A DNA stretch of 64,000 nucleotides from Ensifer sp. Root278 (GTDB taxonomy: Bacteria > Pseudomonadota > Alphaproteobacteria > Rhizobiales > Rhizobiaceae), in contig NZ_LMJJ01000040.1 of the NCBI RefSeq assembly GCF_001429285.1, positions 62,035 through 126,034 on the forward strand, in the 5' to 3' direction. Below the pieces are notes generated by a model that was not told the origin of the DNA, made no database searches, and saw only the letters and a program-made list of their open reading frames with translations. This document shows positions 33,722 to 43,282 of this stretch, piece by piece. The position numbers were made by a program, and so were the translations under genes. Position 1 is the stretch's first letter. Every line of letters starts with the position of its first letter.

Positions 33722-35787
33722 CGTCCCTCGCGATACCAGGTGGCGGAGATCAGGAAGAGCAGTGCCGCAAGCCCGAGGAGGCCGGTAAACAGCGGCAGCG
33801 AGTTGATGCCCTTCAGCACGGTTTCGTCGGTCATGCGGATCGAGAGGCGCTGGTCGTCGGCCGAGCGTATCGAGCCCCTGACCGGCAGGACCGTGGGCAG
33901 ATCGAGCGGCCCGTCGGCGCTTGCGAGACGCCGCACCAGTCCCTTGGTCTTCTCCGCCCACGGGCGCAACTTGTCCTCGGTCGAGATCGCCGCCTTGAAC
34001 TCGGGCGCATTGGGATCGCCGACATGGGCAAGGGCCGTGAGTTCACCATTGGCCATCTCGAACAGACCGGTCTCGGTCGTGGCGAGTTCTGCCGAATAGA
34101 GACCCGGCTGGCGCTCCGTCAACTTCACGTCCTGCTTTTGACCCGAGGGTGAGACGAGCGAAACGGGACCCGGGTCGCCGTCGATCGTCTGACGGGTGAT
34201 TTCCAGCGTGCGGCCCCGGGCGCGTGCCGTCAGCGCCTCTTCCTCGAGCGAGGGCTCCTGCATCAGCCAATGGGCGGTGCGGCGATAGAGCGAGACATGC
34301 GGACCGCCGCCTTCGAAGCCGCGAGCCCAAAGCCAGCCCTGGTCGGAGAGCAACATGGCAACGCGGCCCTTGCCCACACGGTTGAGCACGAGCAACGGCT
34401 TGCCATCGGCTGCTTCCATCACCGTATTGCCCTCAGGCCTGTCGACATCGACCGTGCGGAACCAGCGGCCCCAGTGCGGCGGCTCGCTATCGGAGCCTTC
34501 GAGGCCGCGGGTTACCGGATGTTTCTTCCCTTCCTCCGACAGGCGGGGGAAGAAGGCCTTCTCGTTCATCACACCCGTGGGCGCGGCCGGAAGCACGGCC
34601 GAGAGCGGCGTTGCGGCGATCGAATCGTCGCCGGCATGTTCCGGCCCGGCGGCAATCAGAAGCGCGCCGCCGTTCTCCACATATTGCGCGATGTTGTCGT
34701 AGTAGAGGATCGGCAGCAGGCCGCGATGCTGGTAGCGGTCGAGGATGATCAGGTCGAACTCGTTGATCTTGTCGACGAACAGCTCACGCGTCGGGAAGGC
34801 GATCAGCGACAGTTCGTTGATCGGCGTACCGTCCTGCTTTTCCTGCGGACGCAGAATGGTGAAGTGCACGAGATCGACCGCGGCGTCGGATTTCAGAAGG
34901 TTGCGCCAGGCACGCTCACCGGCGTGGGGTTCACCGGACACAAGCAGCACGCGCAGGTTCTCGCGAATGCCGTCGAGCACGTGGACCGCACGGTTGTTGG
35001 TCGTGGTCACTTCGCCCGGAACCGCATCCACCGCAAATTCGAGCACGTTGTTGCCGCCGCGCGTAACCTTGAAGCTGAAGGGAACGTCGGTGCCCGGCTC
35101 GGCCCGTTCCCGGGCGATTTCGTTGCCGTTGAGGCGGATGCTGACTTCCGCGGTCCCGCCGGGTGCGGCGCCGTCGTCGACAACCCGGAACGAGAGCTTC
35201 TGCTCTTCGCCGACGATGCCGAAGCGCGGGGGATTGATGAGCTCGACGCGCCGGTCGAACTCATCAGGCTTGCCGGTGATCAGGCCATGAACCGGGGCGT
35301 CGAAACCCAGTTTGCGGCTGACGTCGGGCACGTCGTGGATCTGGCCATCGGTCACGAAGATGGCGCCGCCGATGCGCGCTGGCGGAACATCGGAGAGCGC
35401 TGTCGCGAGTGTGGTGAAGAGGTTGGTCGCCGGCGAGACGCTCGCCGGATCGGACTTGGCCTCGACGATGCGCGGCTCGATGAGCGGTATCGCCGCCAGT
35501 CGCGCCTTCAGGCCCTCGATCGCACGATCGGTCTGCTCGGTGCGGTCGCCATTCTGCTGGCTCTGGCTGCGGTCAACGACGATCGCGACGATCGTCGAGA
35601 GCGGGTCACGCAGTTCGACGAAGATGGAAGGATTGGCGATCGCCAAGGCGAGTGCGGCCAAGGCGAGGGCGCGCAGCCAGGCGCCGCGTATCTTTCGCCA
35701 TAGGCCGTAGCCGATGAACAGCGCCGCGACGACCAGAAGCGGCACGAAGAACATCAGTGGAAGCAGCGGAGCAAAACCATAAGTCAT
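33718..35787 (-). CDS. Membrane protein with vWA-like and amidotransferase-like domains
   Basis: A 689-residue protein with two N-terminal membrane helices (~8-30 and 38-55) and a C-terminal helix (~663-685). Between them lies a vWA-like segment with an intact MIDAS start (VVDRSQSQ, DxSxS) at about 72-78. A middle region (~280-420) resembles class-I glutamine-amidotransferase folds (RVLLVSGEPHAGERAW, ENGGALLIAAGPEH) but lacks a catalytic Cys-His-Glu set I can see. It is periplasm-facing by inference. The gene starts 10 nt after the DUF4159 gene. Confidence 0.8.
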   Translation of the reverse strand: MTYGFAPLLPLMFFVPLLVVAALFIGYGLWRKIRGAWLRALALAALALAIANPSIFVELRDPLSTIVAIVVDRSQSQQNGDRTEQTDRAIEGLKARLAAIPLIEPRIVEAKSDPASVSPATNLFTTLATALSDVPPARIGGAIFVTDGQIHDVPDVSRKLGFDAPVHGLITGKPDEFDRRVELINPPRFGIVGEEQKLSFRVVDDGAAPGGTAEVSIRLNGNEIARERAEPGTDVPFSFKVTRGGNNVLEFAVDAVPGEVTTTNNRAVHVLDGIRENLRVLLVSGEPHAGERAWRNLLKSDAAVDLVHFTILRPQEKQDGTPINELSLIAFPTRELFVDKINEFDLIILDRYQHRGLLPILYYDNIAQYVENGGALLIAAGPEHAGDDSIAATPLSAVLPAAPTGVMNEKAFFPRLSEEGKKHPVTRGLEGSDSEPPHWGRWFRTVDVDRPEGNTVMEAADGKPLLVLNRVGKGRVAMLLSDQGWLWARGFEGGGPHVSLYRRTAHWLMQEPSLEEEALTARARGRTLEITRQTIDGDPGPVSLVSPSGQKQDVKLTERQPGLYSAELATTETGLFEMANGELTALAHVGDPNAPEFKAAISTEDKLRPWAEKTKGLVRRLASADGPLDLPTVLPVRGSIRSADDQRLSIRMTDETVLKGINSLPLFTGLLGLAALLFLISATWYREGR

Positions 35788-35797
35788 CGATCAGCCC

Positions 35798-38623
35798 TCA
35801 CTGCCCAAGCCTCTGGAGGAGGTCCGGCACATGAACCTGATCGGACTTATAGTTGCCGGTCAGCATGTACATCATGATGTTGACGCCCGCCCGATAGGCG
35901 TATTCGCGCTGCATTTCGTCCGGCGGTACCGTCGGCAGAAGCGGCGCGCCGTTGGCGTCGACAGCCCAGGCGCCGGCAAAGTCGTTGCCGGTGATCATGA
36001 TCGGCGTGACGCCATCGCCGCCGCGCACCGGTCGGTTGCTCTGCTCCTCGGCGTCATGGGGGGCGGCTTCCACCCACAACTGGCTCTCGGTGTAACGCCC
36101 GGGAAAATTCGAAAGTAGGTAGAAGGCCTTTGTCAGCACGTGGTCGGAGGGCACCGGTTCCAGCGGCGGAATGTCGAGGCCGTTCAGCATCTCCTGCAGC
36201 CGCTGCACATTGGGGCTGTCGCCCGCCGCCGAAGGCGTGAGCGAGGAGAACTGGTCGCGCGTGTCGAAGAGCACGGTCCCGCCATTGCGCATATAGGCGT
36301 CGATCCGGCTCATCACTCTGCTGCTCGGCATCGGCGCCGTGGCGGATACCGGCCAATAGATGATCGGGTAGAACGCCAGCTCGTCCTGTTCCAGATCGAC
36401 GCCAACGGGGGCGCCCGGTTCCAGGGCTGTGCGATAGGTCAGGTAGTTGCTGAGGCCCAGGAGGCCCTGTTCCGACAATCGATCGACCTCGGCCTCGCCG
36501 GTGATGACATAGGCGAGGTGGGTCGTGTCGAGGCGTTGCAGTGTCTGCGCGTCGCTTGGCTGGCTATCCTGCGCGTGAACAATCGTGGGTGCCAGGGCAG
36601 CAAGGCCAAGGGTGGCAAGGCCAAGGGTTGCAAGCACGGCTGCCGTGGCGGCGCCGCCGGCAGCGCGGCGGCGCAATCCTGTGAGGCCGCCCGCCATGGA
36701 AAGCACGATCAACGTGTCGATCAGGAAAAGCATCAGCGCGAGCCCGAAGAGATAGGGCCGGATCGAGAACGGGCGCACGCCTTCCAGCCCTTCCGCGCGT
36801 TCGCTGACGAGACTGCCTCTGATCGGAGCGATGCTGCCGCCATCGGGGAGAAGATTGTTGGCAACGAAACCCTCTTCAGAGCCGTAGAGGCCGGGCGGTG
36901 TGTCTGCGGAAACAATCGGCGCAACTCCGGGGGCGATCTCAAGCGGCCGGGCGCTGCCCGTCTCGGTGGTCAGTTCGCCCCGGGCGTTTACCAGGCGATA
37001 GGGCGGCAGGGTCTGCGCCTTGCTTGTCTGGTCACCGGCAATGCCGCCGGCACGTGAAAGCTGGATGGACCGGCGCAGCATGTCGACGAAGGAGCCTGAA
37101 ATCGGCAGGTTCGACCAGCCCGGGTCGGCGCTCACGTGGAAGAGCACGATGCGTCCACGTCCGCGTTCGGCTGTCGTGACCAGCGGCGTGCCATCGGCGA
37201 GGTTGGCCCAGGTCCGTTCGGCAAGGTCCGGTGTCGGCTGCGCCAGAACCTGGCGTTTGACAAGGACATCGCGCGGATGCTCGAGACCGGCAAAGGGGCT
37301 GGAAGATGGGTAGTCGGCAAGCGGCTGCGGCTCTGACCAGGAGAGCGCGCCGTCGAGGGACCGTTCGCCCTGCCTGAGCATGACGGGGACGAGCGGGTCG
37401 TCGGCAGGCGCGCCGGCCAGCCTCGGGCCGGCAAAGCGAACGAGCATGCCGCCATTCTCCAGCCAGCGCGTCACCAGCGGATAGCTTTCGTCCGGCAACC
37501 GGCCGACGTCGGCCATGACCAGGATCGACGGATTTTGAGCGAGAAGTTCGGCAATCGCCTTGCCGATCGCTTCCTCTCGCGGCTCGATCAGGTCGGCGTG
37601 AGGTTCGAGCGCCCGCTTGATGTAATAGAGCGGTGAAAGCAGCGGCTGCGACTGGTGAACCTCGCCGCTCAGCAGCGCCACGCGACGACGGCGATTGCCA
37701 TCGTCGAGCAGGTGGATGCCGCCGGCTGTCGCCTGGCCCTCGATCGTCAGACGTGCGAAATCGTTGCGCAGCTCGAAGGGGGCCCTCAACAGGGCATTCG
37801 CTGCCGTGGCGCCTGAGGCGAAGCGGAGTTCGCCTTCGGCAATGGCGGTGCCGCGCGCGTCGCGGGCAAAGACGTAATAGGCGCGTGGCTCGCCAAGCGG
37901 CAGCCGCGATGCCGTGACCCGCATGCCTTCGTTTTCGTTGGTCGCGGATGTCAGCGCGATGGCGCTTTCCGCATTGCCTTCGATCCGGCGGACGTTGGCC
38001 GCGCCGATCTCCGCGACTTGGCGCATCGTCTGACCGTCCCCAGCCTCGATCCCGTCACTGAGGAACGCAAGCGTGCCAGGCGGCGAGTTCGCGAGGGCGG
38101 CTTTCATGGCGGCAAGCGCCCGATCGCGCGCGGCCGGCAGCGGTTGCGGCTGCGCCGCGGCCAGCCGGTCTCGCGCGGTGGTGGCGGAAGCCGGGGTCGC
38201 ATCGTGCTGTCGATCGGTCGTGAAGACGATCGAAACCGGCAGATCCTTCGCCTCCGCATCGTCGATGAGCGCATTGGCGGCCTCGACCCGCCGATCCCAA
38301 TCGGAGACCGTCGCCCAGCTGTTGTCGATGACGAGCGCCAGCGGGCCAGCGGAGGAAAGCGTGTTCTGCCGCGGGTTGAACACCGGATCGGCGATCGCCA
38401 GGATCACCGCCGCGGCCATCAGCATGCGCAGCAGCGTCAGCCACCAGGGGCTTTGCGCCGGGGTTTCCTCGCGCTTCATCACGGACGCCAGGATGCGCAG
38501 CGGCGGGAAGACTTCGGCCGCGGGCCTTGGCGGCGTCATGCGCAGCAGCCACCAGATGACGGGCAGGGCAACGAGGGCGGCGAGGATGGCGGGATTGGTG
38601 AACAGGAAGGGCAAGCTGCTCAT
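35798..38623 (-). CDS. DUF4159 protein with BatA-like N-terminus
   Basis: A 941-residue membrane protein. Residues ~1-90 form the BatA-like N-terminal double-helix region (FTNPAILAALVALPVIWWLL). A vWA-like domain follows with a degraded MIDAS (LVIDNSWAT in place of DxSxS). A middle soluble region runs to ~620, then two membrane helices (~625-690) and a C-terminal DUF4159 domain (~720-941, WPVSATAPMPSSRVMSRIDAYMRNGGTVLFDTRDQ). The ATG overlaps the stop of the DUF58 gene (ATGA). Its role is unknown. Bat/MoxR clusters are linked to envelope stress and to assembly of metalloenzymes. Confidence 0.85.
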   Translation of the reverse strand: MSSLPFLFTNPAILAALVALPVIWWLLRMTPPRPAAEVFPPLRILASVMKREETPAQSPWWLTLLRMLMAAAVILAIADPVFNPRQNTLSSAGPLALVIDNSWATVSDWDRRVEAANALIDDAEAKDLPVSIVFTTDRQHDATPASATTARDRLAAAQPQPLPAARDRALAAMKAALANSPPGTLAFLSDGIEAGDGQTMRQVAEIGAANVRRIEGNAESAIALTSATNENEGMRVTASRLPLGEPRAYYVFARDARGTAIAEGELRFASGATAANALLRAPFELRNDFARLTIEGQATAGGIHLLDDGNRRRRVALLSGEVHQSQPLLSPLYYIKRALEPHADLIEPREEAIGKAIAELLAQNPSILVMADVGRLPDESYPLVTRWLENGGMLVRFAGPRLAGAPADDPLVPVMLRQGERSLDGALSWSEPQPLADYPSSSPFAGLEHPRDVLVKRQVLAQPTPDLAERTWANLADGTPLVTTAERGRGRIVLFHVSADPGWSNLPISGSFVDMLRRSIQLSRAGGIAGDQTSKAQTLPPYRLVNARGELTTETGSARPLEIAPGVAPIVSADTPPGLYGSEEGFVANNLLPDGGSIAPIRGSLVSERAEGLEGVRPFSIRPYLFGLALMLFLIDTLIVLSMAGGLTGLRRRAAGGAATAAVLATLGLATLGLAALAPTIVHAQDSQPSDAQTLQRLDTTHLAYVITGEAEVDRLSEQGLLGLSNYLTYRTALEPGAPVGVDLEQDELAFYPIIYWPVSATAPMPSSRVMSRIDAYMRNGGTVLFDTRDQFSSLTPSAAGDSPNVQRLQEMLNGLDIPPLEPVPSDHVLTKAFYLLSNFPGRYTESQLWVEAAPHDAEEQSNRPVRGGDGVTPIMITGNDFAGAWAVDANGAPLLPTVPPDEMQREYAYRAGVNIMMYMLTGNYKSDQVHVPDLLQRLGQ

Positions 38624-39540
38624 AGCTGGCCCCCGTGCGTCGCGCGTCCCGGCATGCCGGAGAGATAGGTATGCACGGCGACGAGCGCCTCCGAGGCGGG
38701 CCGGTCGGTTCTGTGCGGGGTGAAGGTCCAGCCGAGGTGGCGGAGCGTCACGCCCAGGCTGTCGCGGCGGCCGACATAGGCGCGCTGATAGTCCTCGCGC
38801 AGCACTTCGGCGCTGCCGGCCGTCAACTTCTCGCCGGTCTCCGGGTCGGTGAATTCGGTGCGGCCGCTATAGGGAAACACCTCTTCCGCAGGGTCGGCGA
38901 TCTCGACCACATGGCCGCGCAAACCCCGGCGTGCCAGCGGGCCGAGGCGGTCCATGATCTTTTCCGCCGGATCGAGAAAATCGCCGATCAGCACGAGATC
39001 GCTGGCGCTGCGGATCATCCCGGTATTGGGGAGGCCTTCCGCAAGCGGGCTCAGCATGATTGCGGTCGCCAGCCGTTCGGCGGCATTGCGGGCCGAGATC
39101 GGCTCCATGATGCCGGGGCAGCCGATGCGTTCGCCAGAGCGCGCGAGGATCTCGGCGAGCGCCAGCATCAGCACGAGCGCGCGGCTCTCCTTGGAGACGG
39201 CGCCGATCCTCGACTTGTACATCATCGACGGGGAAAGATCCGCCCACAGCCAGATGGTGTGCGCGGCCTCCCATTCGCGGTCGCGGACATAGGTGTGGTC
39301 GTCGCGCGCCGAGCGGCGCCAGTCGATGCGCGACAGGCTCTCGCCGTCGCTGTAGGGCCGGAACTGCCAGAAATTCTCGCCAATGCCGCGCTTGCGCCGG
39401 CCATGCCAGCCGGAAATCACGGTATTGGCGATCCGCCGTGCTTCGACCAGGCAATCGGGAACGAGCATGGCGCGCTGTTGCGCGCGGGAAAGTACTTCAC
39501 CAGCAGGAGTACGCGAGACTATGTGCCCGACGGTGGCCAT
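38620..39540 (-). CDS. DUF58 domain protein (vWA-like)
   Basis: A 306-residue soluble protein with the DUF58 signature FRPYSDGESLSRIDWRRSARDDHTYVR and then a vWA-like fold whose MIDAS reads ADLSPSMM (DxSxS intact). DUF58 proteins are standard partners of MoxR AAA+ ATPases. The gene starts 3 nt after moxR and overlaps the DUF4159 gene by 4 nt, so the three are surely co-expressed. The molecular substrate is unknown. Confidence 0.92.
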   Translation of the reverse strand: MATVGHIVSRTPAGEVLSRAQQRAMLVPDCLVEARRIANTVISGWHGRRKRGIGENFWQFRPYSDGESLSRIDWRRSARDDHTYVRDREWEAAHTIWLWADLSPSMMYKSRIGAVSKESRALVLMLALAEILARSGERIGCPGIMEPISARNAAERLATAIMLSPLAEGLPNTGMIRSASDLVLIGDFLDPAEKIMDRLGPLARRGLRGHVVEIADPAEEVFPYSGRTEFTDPETGEKLTAGSAEVLREDYQRAYVGRRDSLGVTLRHLGWTFTPHRTDRPASEALVAVHTYLSGMPGRATHGGQL

Positions 39541-39543
39541 TCG

Positions 39544-40557
39544 TCAGCCTCTGGCCTGTTTCACCAGATCGGCGATGACGTCGCGCACGGTCATGCCTTC
39601 GGCGCGGGCAGCGAAAGTGAGCGCCATGCGGTGCTGAAGCACGGGCTCGGCAAGCGCCAGGATGTCGTCGATCGACGGCGCCAGGCGCCCGTCGTAAAGC
39701 GCGCGGGCGCGGGCGCAGAGCATCAGCGCCTGGCCGGCGCGTGGGCCGGGACCCCAGGCAACGTTCTTGTCGGTCGCGGCATTGCCGTTGCCCGGACGGG
39801 CGGAGCGCACGAGCGACAGGATCGCGTCGACCACCTTTTCCCCGATCGGCATCTGTCGGATGAGGGCCTGGATCTGCTGCAGCCGCGCTGCATCGATGAC
39901 CGGGTGAGCGGTTGCTTCGCTGACACCTGTGGTCTCAAGCAGGATCTGCCGCTCGGCCGCAAGGTCGGGATAGCCGACATCGACCTGCATCAGAAAGCGG
40001 TCGAGCTGCGCCTCGGGCAGGGGATAGGTGCCCTCCTGCTCCAGCGGGTTCTGGGTGGCAAGCACGTGGAAGGGCGCCGGCAGGTCCTTGCGGGCGCCTG
40101 CCACGGTGATGTGATACTCCTGCATCGCCTGCAGCAGCGCCGATTGCGTGCGCGGCGAGGCGCGGTTGATTTCGTCGGCCATCAGCAATTGCGTGAATAT
40201 CGGGCCGGGAATGAAGCGGAACGAGCGATGGCCGGCCGCATCCTGGTCCATGACTTCCGAGCCGAGGATGTCGGAGGGCATCAGGTCGGGCGTGAACTGC
40301 ACGCGGCTGGAATCAAGGCCGAGGACCGTGCCGAGCGTGGCGACGAGCTTCGTCTTGGCAAGACCGGGAACGCCGACGAGCAGGGCATGGCCGCCGGAGA
40401 GAACGGCGAGCAGGGTCTGCTCGACAACACTTTCCTGGCCGAAAATAACCTTGCCGACTTCCGCACGCACCCGGGCGATTTCGCCGAGTGCGCTTTCGGC
40501 CGCGGCGACAATCGTCTTCTCGTCGATCGCGTCGGCCGCGCCCTTCATGACAGTCAT
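39544..40557 (-). CDS. moxR: MoxR-family AAA+ ATPase
   Basis: A 337-residue AAA_3/MoxR ATPase. Walker A is LLVGVPGLAKTKLV (GxxGxxKT) and Walker B LLMADEINRA, with the sensor-1 LATQNPLEQEGTYPLPEAQLDRF block that is diagnostic of MoxR. The C-terminal AAA lid follows. MoxR ATPases act as chaperones for metal insertion or assembly, often with vWA partners, and three vWA-like proteins follow here. It is divergent from the DUF1285 gene with a 171-nt shared control region. Confidence 0.94.
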   Translation of the reverse strand: MTVMKGAADAIDEKTIVAAAESALGEIARVRAEVGKVIFGQESVVEQTLLAVLSGGHALLVGVPGLAKTKLVATLGTVLGLDSSRVQFTPDLMPSDILGSEVMDQDAAGHRSFRFIPGPIFTQLLMADEINRASPRTQSALLQAMQEYHITVAGARKDLPAPFHVLATQNPLEQEGTYPLPEAQLDRFLMQVDVGYPDLAAERQILLETTGVSEATAHPVIDAARLQQIQALIRQMPIGEKVVDAILSLVRSARPGNGNAATDKNVAWGPGPRAGQALMLCARARALYDGRLAPSIDDILALAEPVLQHRMALTFAARAEGMTVRDVIADLVKQARG

Positions 40558-40728
40558 GGTCGTACTCCCCGGTCGCCCGTTGTTAAACCGAATCGCCCTA
40601 TACCGGGATTTCAGTTGCCAAATTCCAATTTAGACCCTACCGGACGGCTGACAAGTCGGCGCCGACGCACTATCTCGTGACATATCAAAGGTCTCGATCT
40701 GAAAATCGTGGTCAAACGGGACGGAACA

Positions 40729-41352
40729 ATGGCAGAAGCCGAAATTCAGCAAACCGGCGATGCCGCCGGACTGGCGGCACTGATTGCGCGTGCTGCGGGG
40801 CAGACCGGCGAAAAGGCGCGCGGCCTGCCGCCGGTGGACCGCTGGAATCCGCCGTTCTGCGGCGACATCGACATGGAGATCCGCGCCGACGGCACCTGGT
40901 TCTATCTCGGCACACCGATCGGCCGGCAGCCCTTGGTCAGGCTGTTTTCCACCGTTTTGCGCAAGGACGAGGATGGGCGCACCTATCTCGTGACCCCTGT
41001 GGAAAAGGTCGGCATCCGCATCGTCGATGCGCCGTTCGTGGCCGTCGAAATGAGCATGACCGAGGGAGAACAGGGCCAGGGCCTGACCTTCCGCACCAAT
41101 GTCGGCGATGTGGTCGAAGCCGGGCCGGAGCATCCGCTGCGCTTCGTCATCCACGGCGAGAACCGGGAGCTGAAACCATATCTGCATGTGCGCGGGCGCC
41201 TGGAGGCGCTGGTCTCCCGGCCCGTCATGTACGAAATCGTCGAACTCGGTGAGACGCAGCAAGTCGATGGCACCGAGATGTTCTGCGTGCGCTCGGGCGG
41301 CGCCGTCTTCCCGATCATGCCGGCGGCAGAGCTGGAAGCGCTGTCGCGATGA
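40729..41352 (+). CDS. DUF1285 family protein
   Basis: A 207-residue soluble protein. The segment WNPPFCGDIDMEIRADGTWFYLGTPIGRQPLVRLFSTVLRK is the conserved core of DUF1285. Function unknown. ATG 40729 behind GGGACGGA is preferred over GTG 40708. Its stop overlaps the ATG of the CoA pyrophosphatase gene (ATGA), and that gene overlaps cca in the same way. The three therefore form one translationally coupled operon, divergent from moxR. Confidence 0.88.
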   Translation: MAEAEIQQTGDAAGLAALIARAAGQTGEKARGLPPVDRWNPPFCGDIDMEIRADGTWFYLGTPIGRQPLVRLFSTVLRKDEDGRTYLVTPVEKVGIRIVDAPFVAVEMSMTEGEQGQGLTFRTNVGDVVEAGPEHPLRFVIHGENRELKPYLHVRGRLEALVSRPVMYEIVELGETQQVDGTEMFCVRSGGAVFPIMPAAELEALSR

Positions 41353-41981
41353 ACCGGCATCTCTTCTCCGCTGACGAATTCCGTCGACGTGCGCTGACCC
41401 AGATGGGCGGACCGGTGGAAACCTCCTGGCGCGACCATGGCGATTTCCTGCTCAATCCGGGCATCGTGCCCTATCTGGAGACGCTGCATCTGAAGGATGC
41501 CGCAGTGCTCGTGCCCGTCGTCGACGATGGCGACGATGCCAGCGTCATCCTGACCCAGCGCACGGCGAGCCTGCGCAAGCATTCCGGCCAGGTTGCCTTT
41601 CCCGGCGGGGCCGTCGACCCCGAGGACCGTTCCGTCGAAGTGGCGGCGCTGCGCGAAGCGCAGGAGGAGATCGGCCTCGATCCGCGCTTCGTCGAAACCA
41701 TCGGTCGGCTGCCGCACTACATGGCCATGTCCGGTTTCCGGATTACTCCGGTGCTGGCAGTGGTCAAGCCCGGCTTCGAACTGATCGCCAATCCGGACGA
41801 GGTCGAAAGCGTCTTCGAGGTGCCGCTGTCCTTCCTGATGAACCCGAGCAATCACGCCCGCGGTCGCGGGCATTGGCAGGGCGAGGAGCGGCATTTCTAT
41901 CGAATGCCCTATGGTGATCGCAACATCTGGGGTATCACCGCCGGCATTCTCCGCATGCTCTATGAAAGGCTTTACGCATGA
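41349..41981 (+). CDS. CoA pyrophosphatase, Nudix family (NudL-like)
   Basis: A 210-residue Nudix hydrolase. The NuCoA motif (ILTQRTASLRKHSGQVAFPGG) and a full Nudix box (GGAVDPEDRSVEVAALREAQEEIGL) run together, which identifies the coenzyme A diphosphatase subgroup. These cleave CoA to 4'-phosphopantetheine and 3',5'-ADP. It is coupled by ATGA overlaps to both neighbours. Pairing with cca is frequent in alphaproteobacteria, with no proven functional link. Confidence 0.92.
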   Translation: MNRHLFSADEFRRRALTQMGGPVETSWRDHGDFLLNPGIVPYLETLHLKDAAVLVPVVDDGDDASVILTQRTASLRKHSGQVAFPGGAVDPEDRSVEVAALREAQEEIGLDPRFVETIGRLPHYMAMSGFRITPVLAVVKPGFELIANPDEVESVFEVPLSFLMNPSNHARGRGHWQGEERHFYRMPYGDRNIWGITAGILRMLYERLYA

Positions 41982-43237
41982 CTTCCGTTGCCGGCGAAGG
42001 CTGGTTTTCATCGCCCTCTCTCCGCCGTGTTTTCGAGGTCCTGAACGTCGAGGGCGGCGAGGTCCGGGTCGTCGGCGGCGCGGTGCGCAACAGCCTGATG
42101 GGGCTGCCGGCCGGCGACATCGATATGGCGACCACCTGGCGGCCGGACGAAGTGTTCGAGCGGGCGAAGGCGGCAGGCATCAAGGTGGTGCCGACAGGCA
42201 TCGATCATGGCACCGTTACGCTCGTCATCGACGGAACGCCCTATGAAGTCACGACGCTCCGGCGTGACGTTTCGACCGATGGCCGCCGCGCGGAAGTCGC
42301 TTTCGGCAGCGACTGGAAGGCGGATGCCGAACGGCGGGATTTCACCATCAATGCACTTTACGCCAACGACCACGGCGACGTGTTCGACGATGTCGGCGGG
42401 CTCTCGGACATCGAGACGCGCACGCTGCGTTTCATCGGCGATGCTTCAGAGCGGGTTGCCGAGGACTATCTGCGCATTCTGCGTTTCTTCCGCTTCTTCG
42501 CCCACTACGGCAGCGGCAGGCCGGATGCCGAGGGCCTGCGCGCCTGTGCCAGGGCGCGCTCGAAGCTTGCAACGCTTTCGGCCGAGCGGGTCTGGGCCGA
42601 AACAAAGAAGTTGCTTTCCGCCGCCGATCCCGGCCGCGCGCTGCTGTGGATGCGCCAAGCCGGTGTGCTCACCGAAATTCTGCCGGAAACGGAAAAATGG
42701 GGCATCGACGCGATCCCGGATATCGTTGCCGCCGAGCGCGCCTTTGGCTGGGCACCGGATCCGCTTCTGCGCCTGGCCGCGATCGTACCGCCGGACGAAG
42801 AGCGCCTGGAGGCAATGGCGGAGCGTCTGCGTCTGTCGAAAGCGGAAGCTGCCTATTTCAACCGCTGGGCCAAGGCGCCGGCGGTCCCCGCGACCACCGT
42901 CGATACGGCCTTCGATCGGTTGCTCTATCGTCATGGCGTGGAGGGGATTGTCATAGGGCTGCGGCTGGCGCTGGCGACGGCACGGCGCAAGTCGGAAGGC
43001 GACCCGGCGCTTTTGTCCGAGACCGCGTCACTGCGCCGGCTGCTGGCACGCGCCGAGGCCTGGAAGCGGCCGAGCTTCCCGCTGAATGGCGGCGACGTGC
43101 TGAAGGCCGGCGTTGCGGCCGGCCCGCGCGTGGGCGAAATCCTCGGGGAGCTCGAAAATCTCTGGATCGAGCGCAACTTCAGTCTCGACCGGGCAAACCT
43201 CATCGCCCGGCTCGAAGCCATGGTGCAGCCGGACTAA
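41978..43237 (+). CDS. cca: CCA tRNA nucleotidyltransferase
   Basis: A 419-residue class-II nucleotidyltransferase that should add or repair the 3' CCA end of tRNAs. The catalytic GG...D-x-D is seen as VVGGAVRNSLMGLPAGDIDMAT at about 26-47. ERRDFTINALYAN and RVAEDYLRILRFFRFF carry the template-amino-acid and neck motifs. Poly(A) polymerases share this fold, but the length and the RRDFTINAL block favour CCA addition. It is the last gene of the DUF1285 operon. Confidence 0.92.
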   Translation: MTSVAGEGWFSSPSLRRVFEVLNVEGGEVRVVGGAVRNSLMGLPAGDIDMATTWRPDEVFERAKAAGIKVVPTGIDHGTVTLVIDGTPYEVTTLRRDVSTDGRRAEVAFGSDWKADAERRDFTINALYANDHGDVFDDVGGLSDIETRTLRFIGDASERVAEDYLRILRFFRFFAHYGSGRPDAEGLRACARARSKLATLSAERVWAETKKLLSAADPGRALLWMRQAGVLTEILPETEKWGIDAIPDIVAAERAFGWAPDPLLRLAAIVPPDEERLEAMAERLRLSKAEAAYFNRWAKAPAVPATTVDTAFDRLLYRHGVEGIVIGLRLALATARRKSEGDPALLSETASLRRLLARAEAWKRPSFPLNGGDVLKAGVAAGPRVGEILGELENLWIERNFSLDRANLIARLEAMVQPD

Positions 43238-43238
43238 T

Positions 43239-43282
43239 CGGACGGCTAGCGCCGCCTTGGCCGGACGGCTACGCCGCCTTGG
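43239..43282. repeat. Short tandem duplication
   Basis: CGGACGGCTAGCGCCGCCTTGG (43239-43260) is followed by the same unit minus one G (43262-43282). The second unit contains the stop codon and last codons of the minus-strand DUF1059 gene, so the first is a duplicated copy of that gene's 3' end. Confidence 0.8.
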
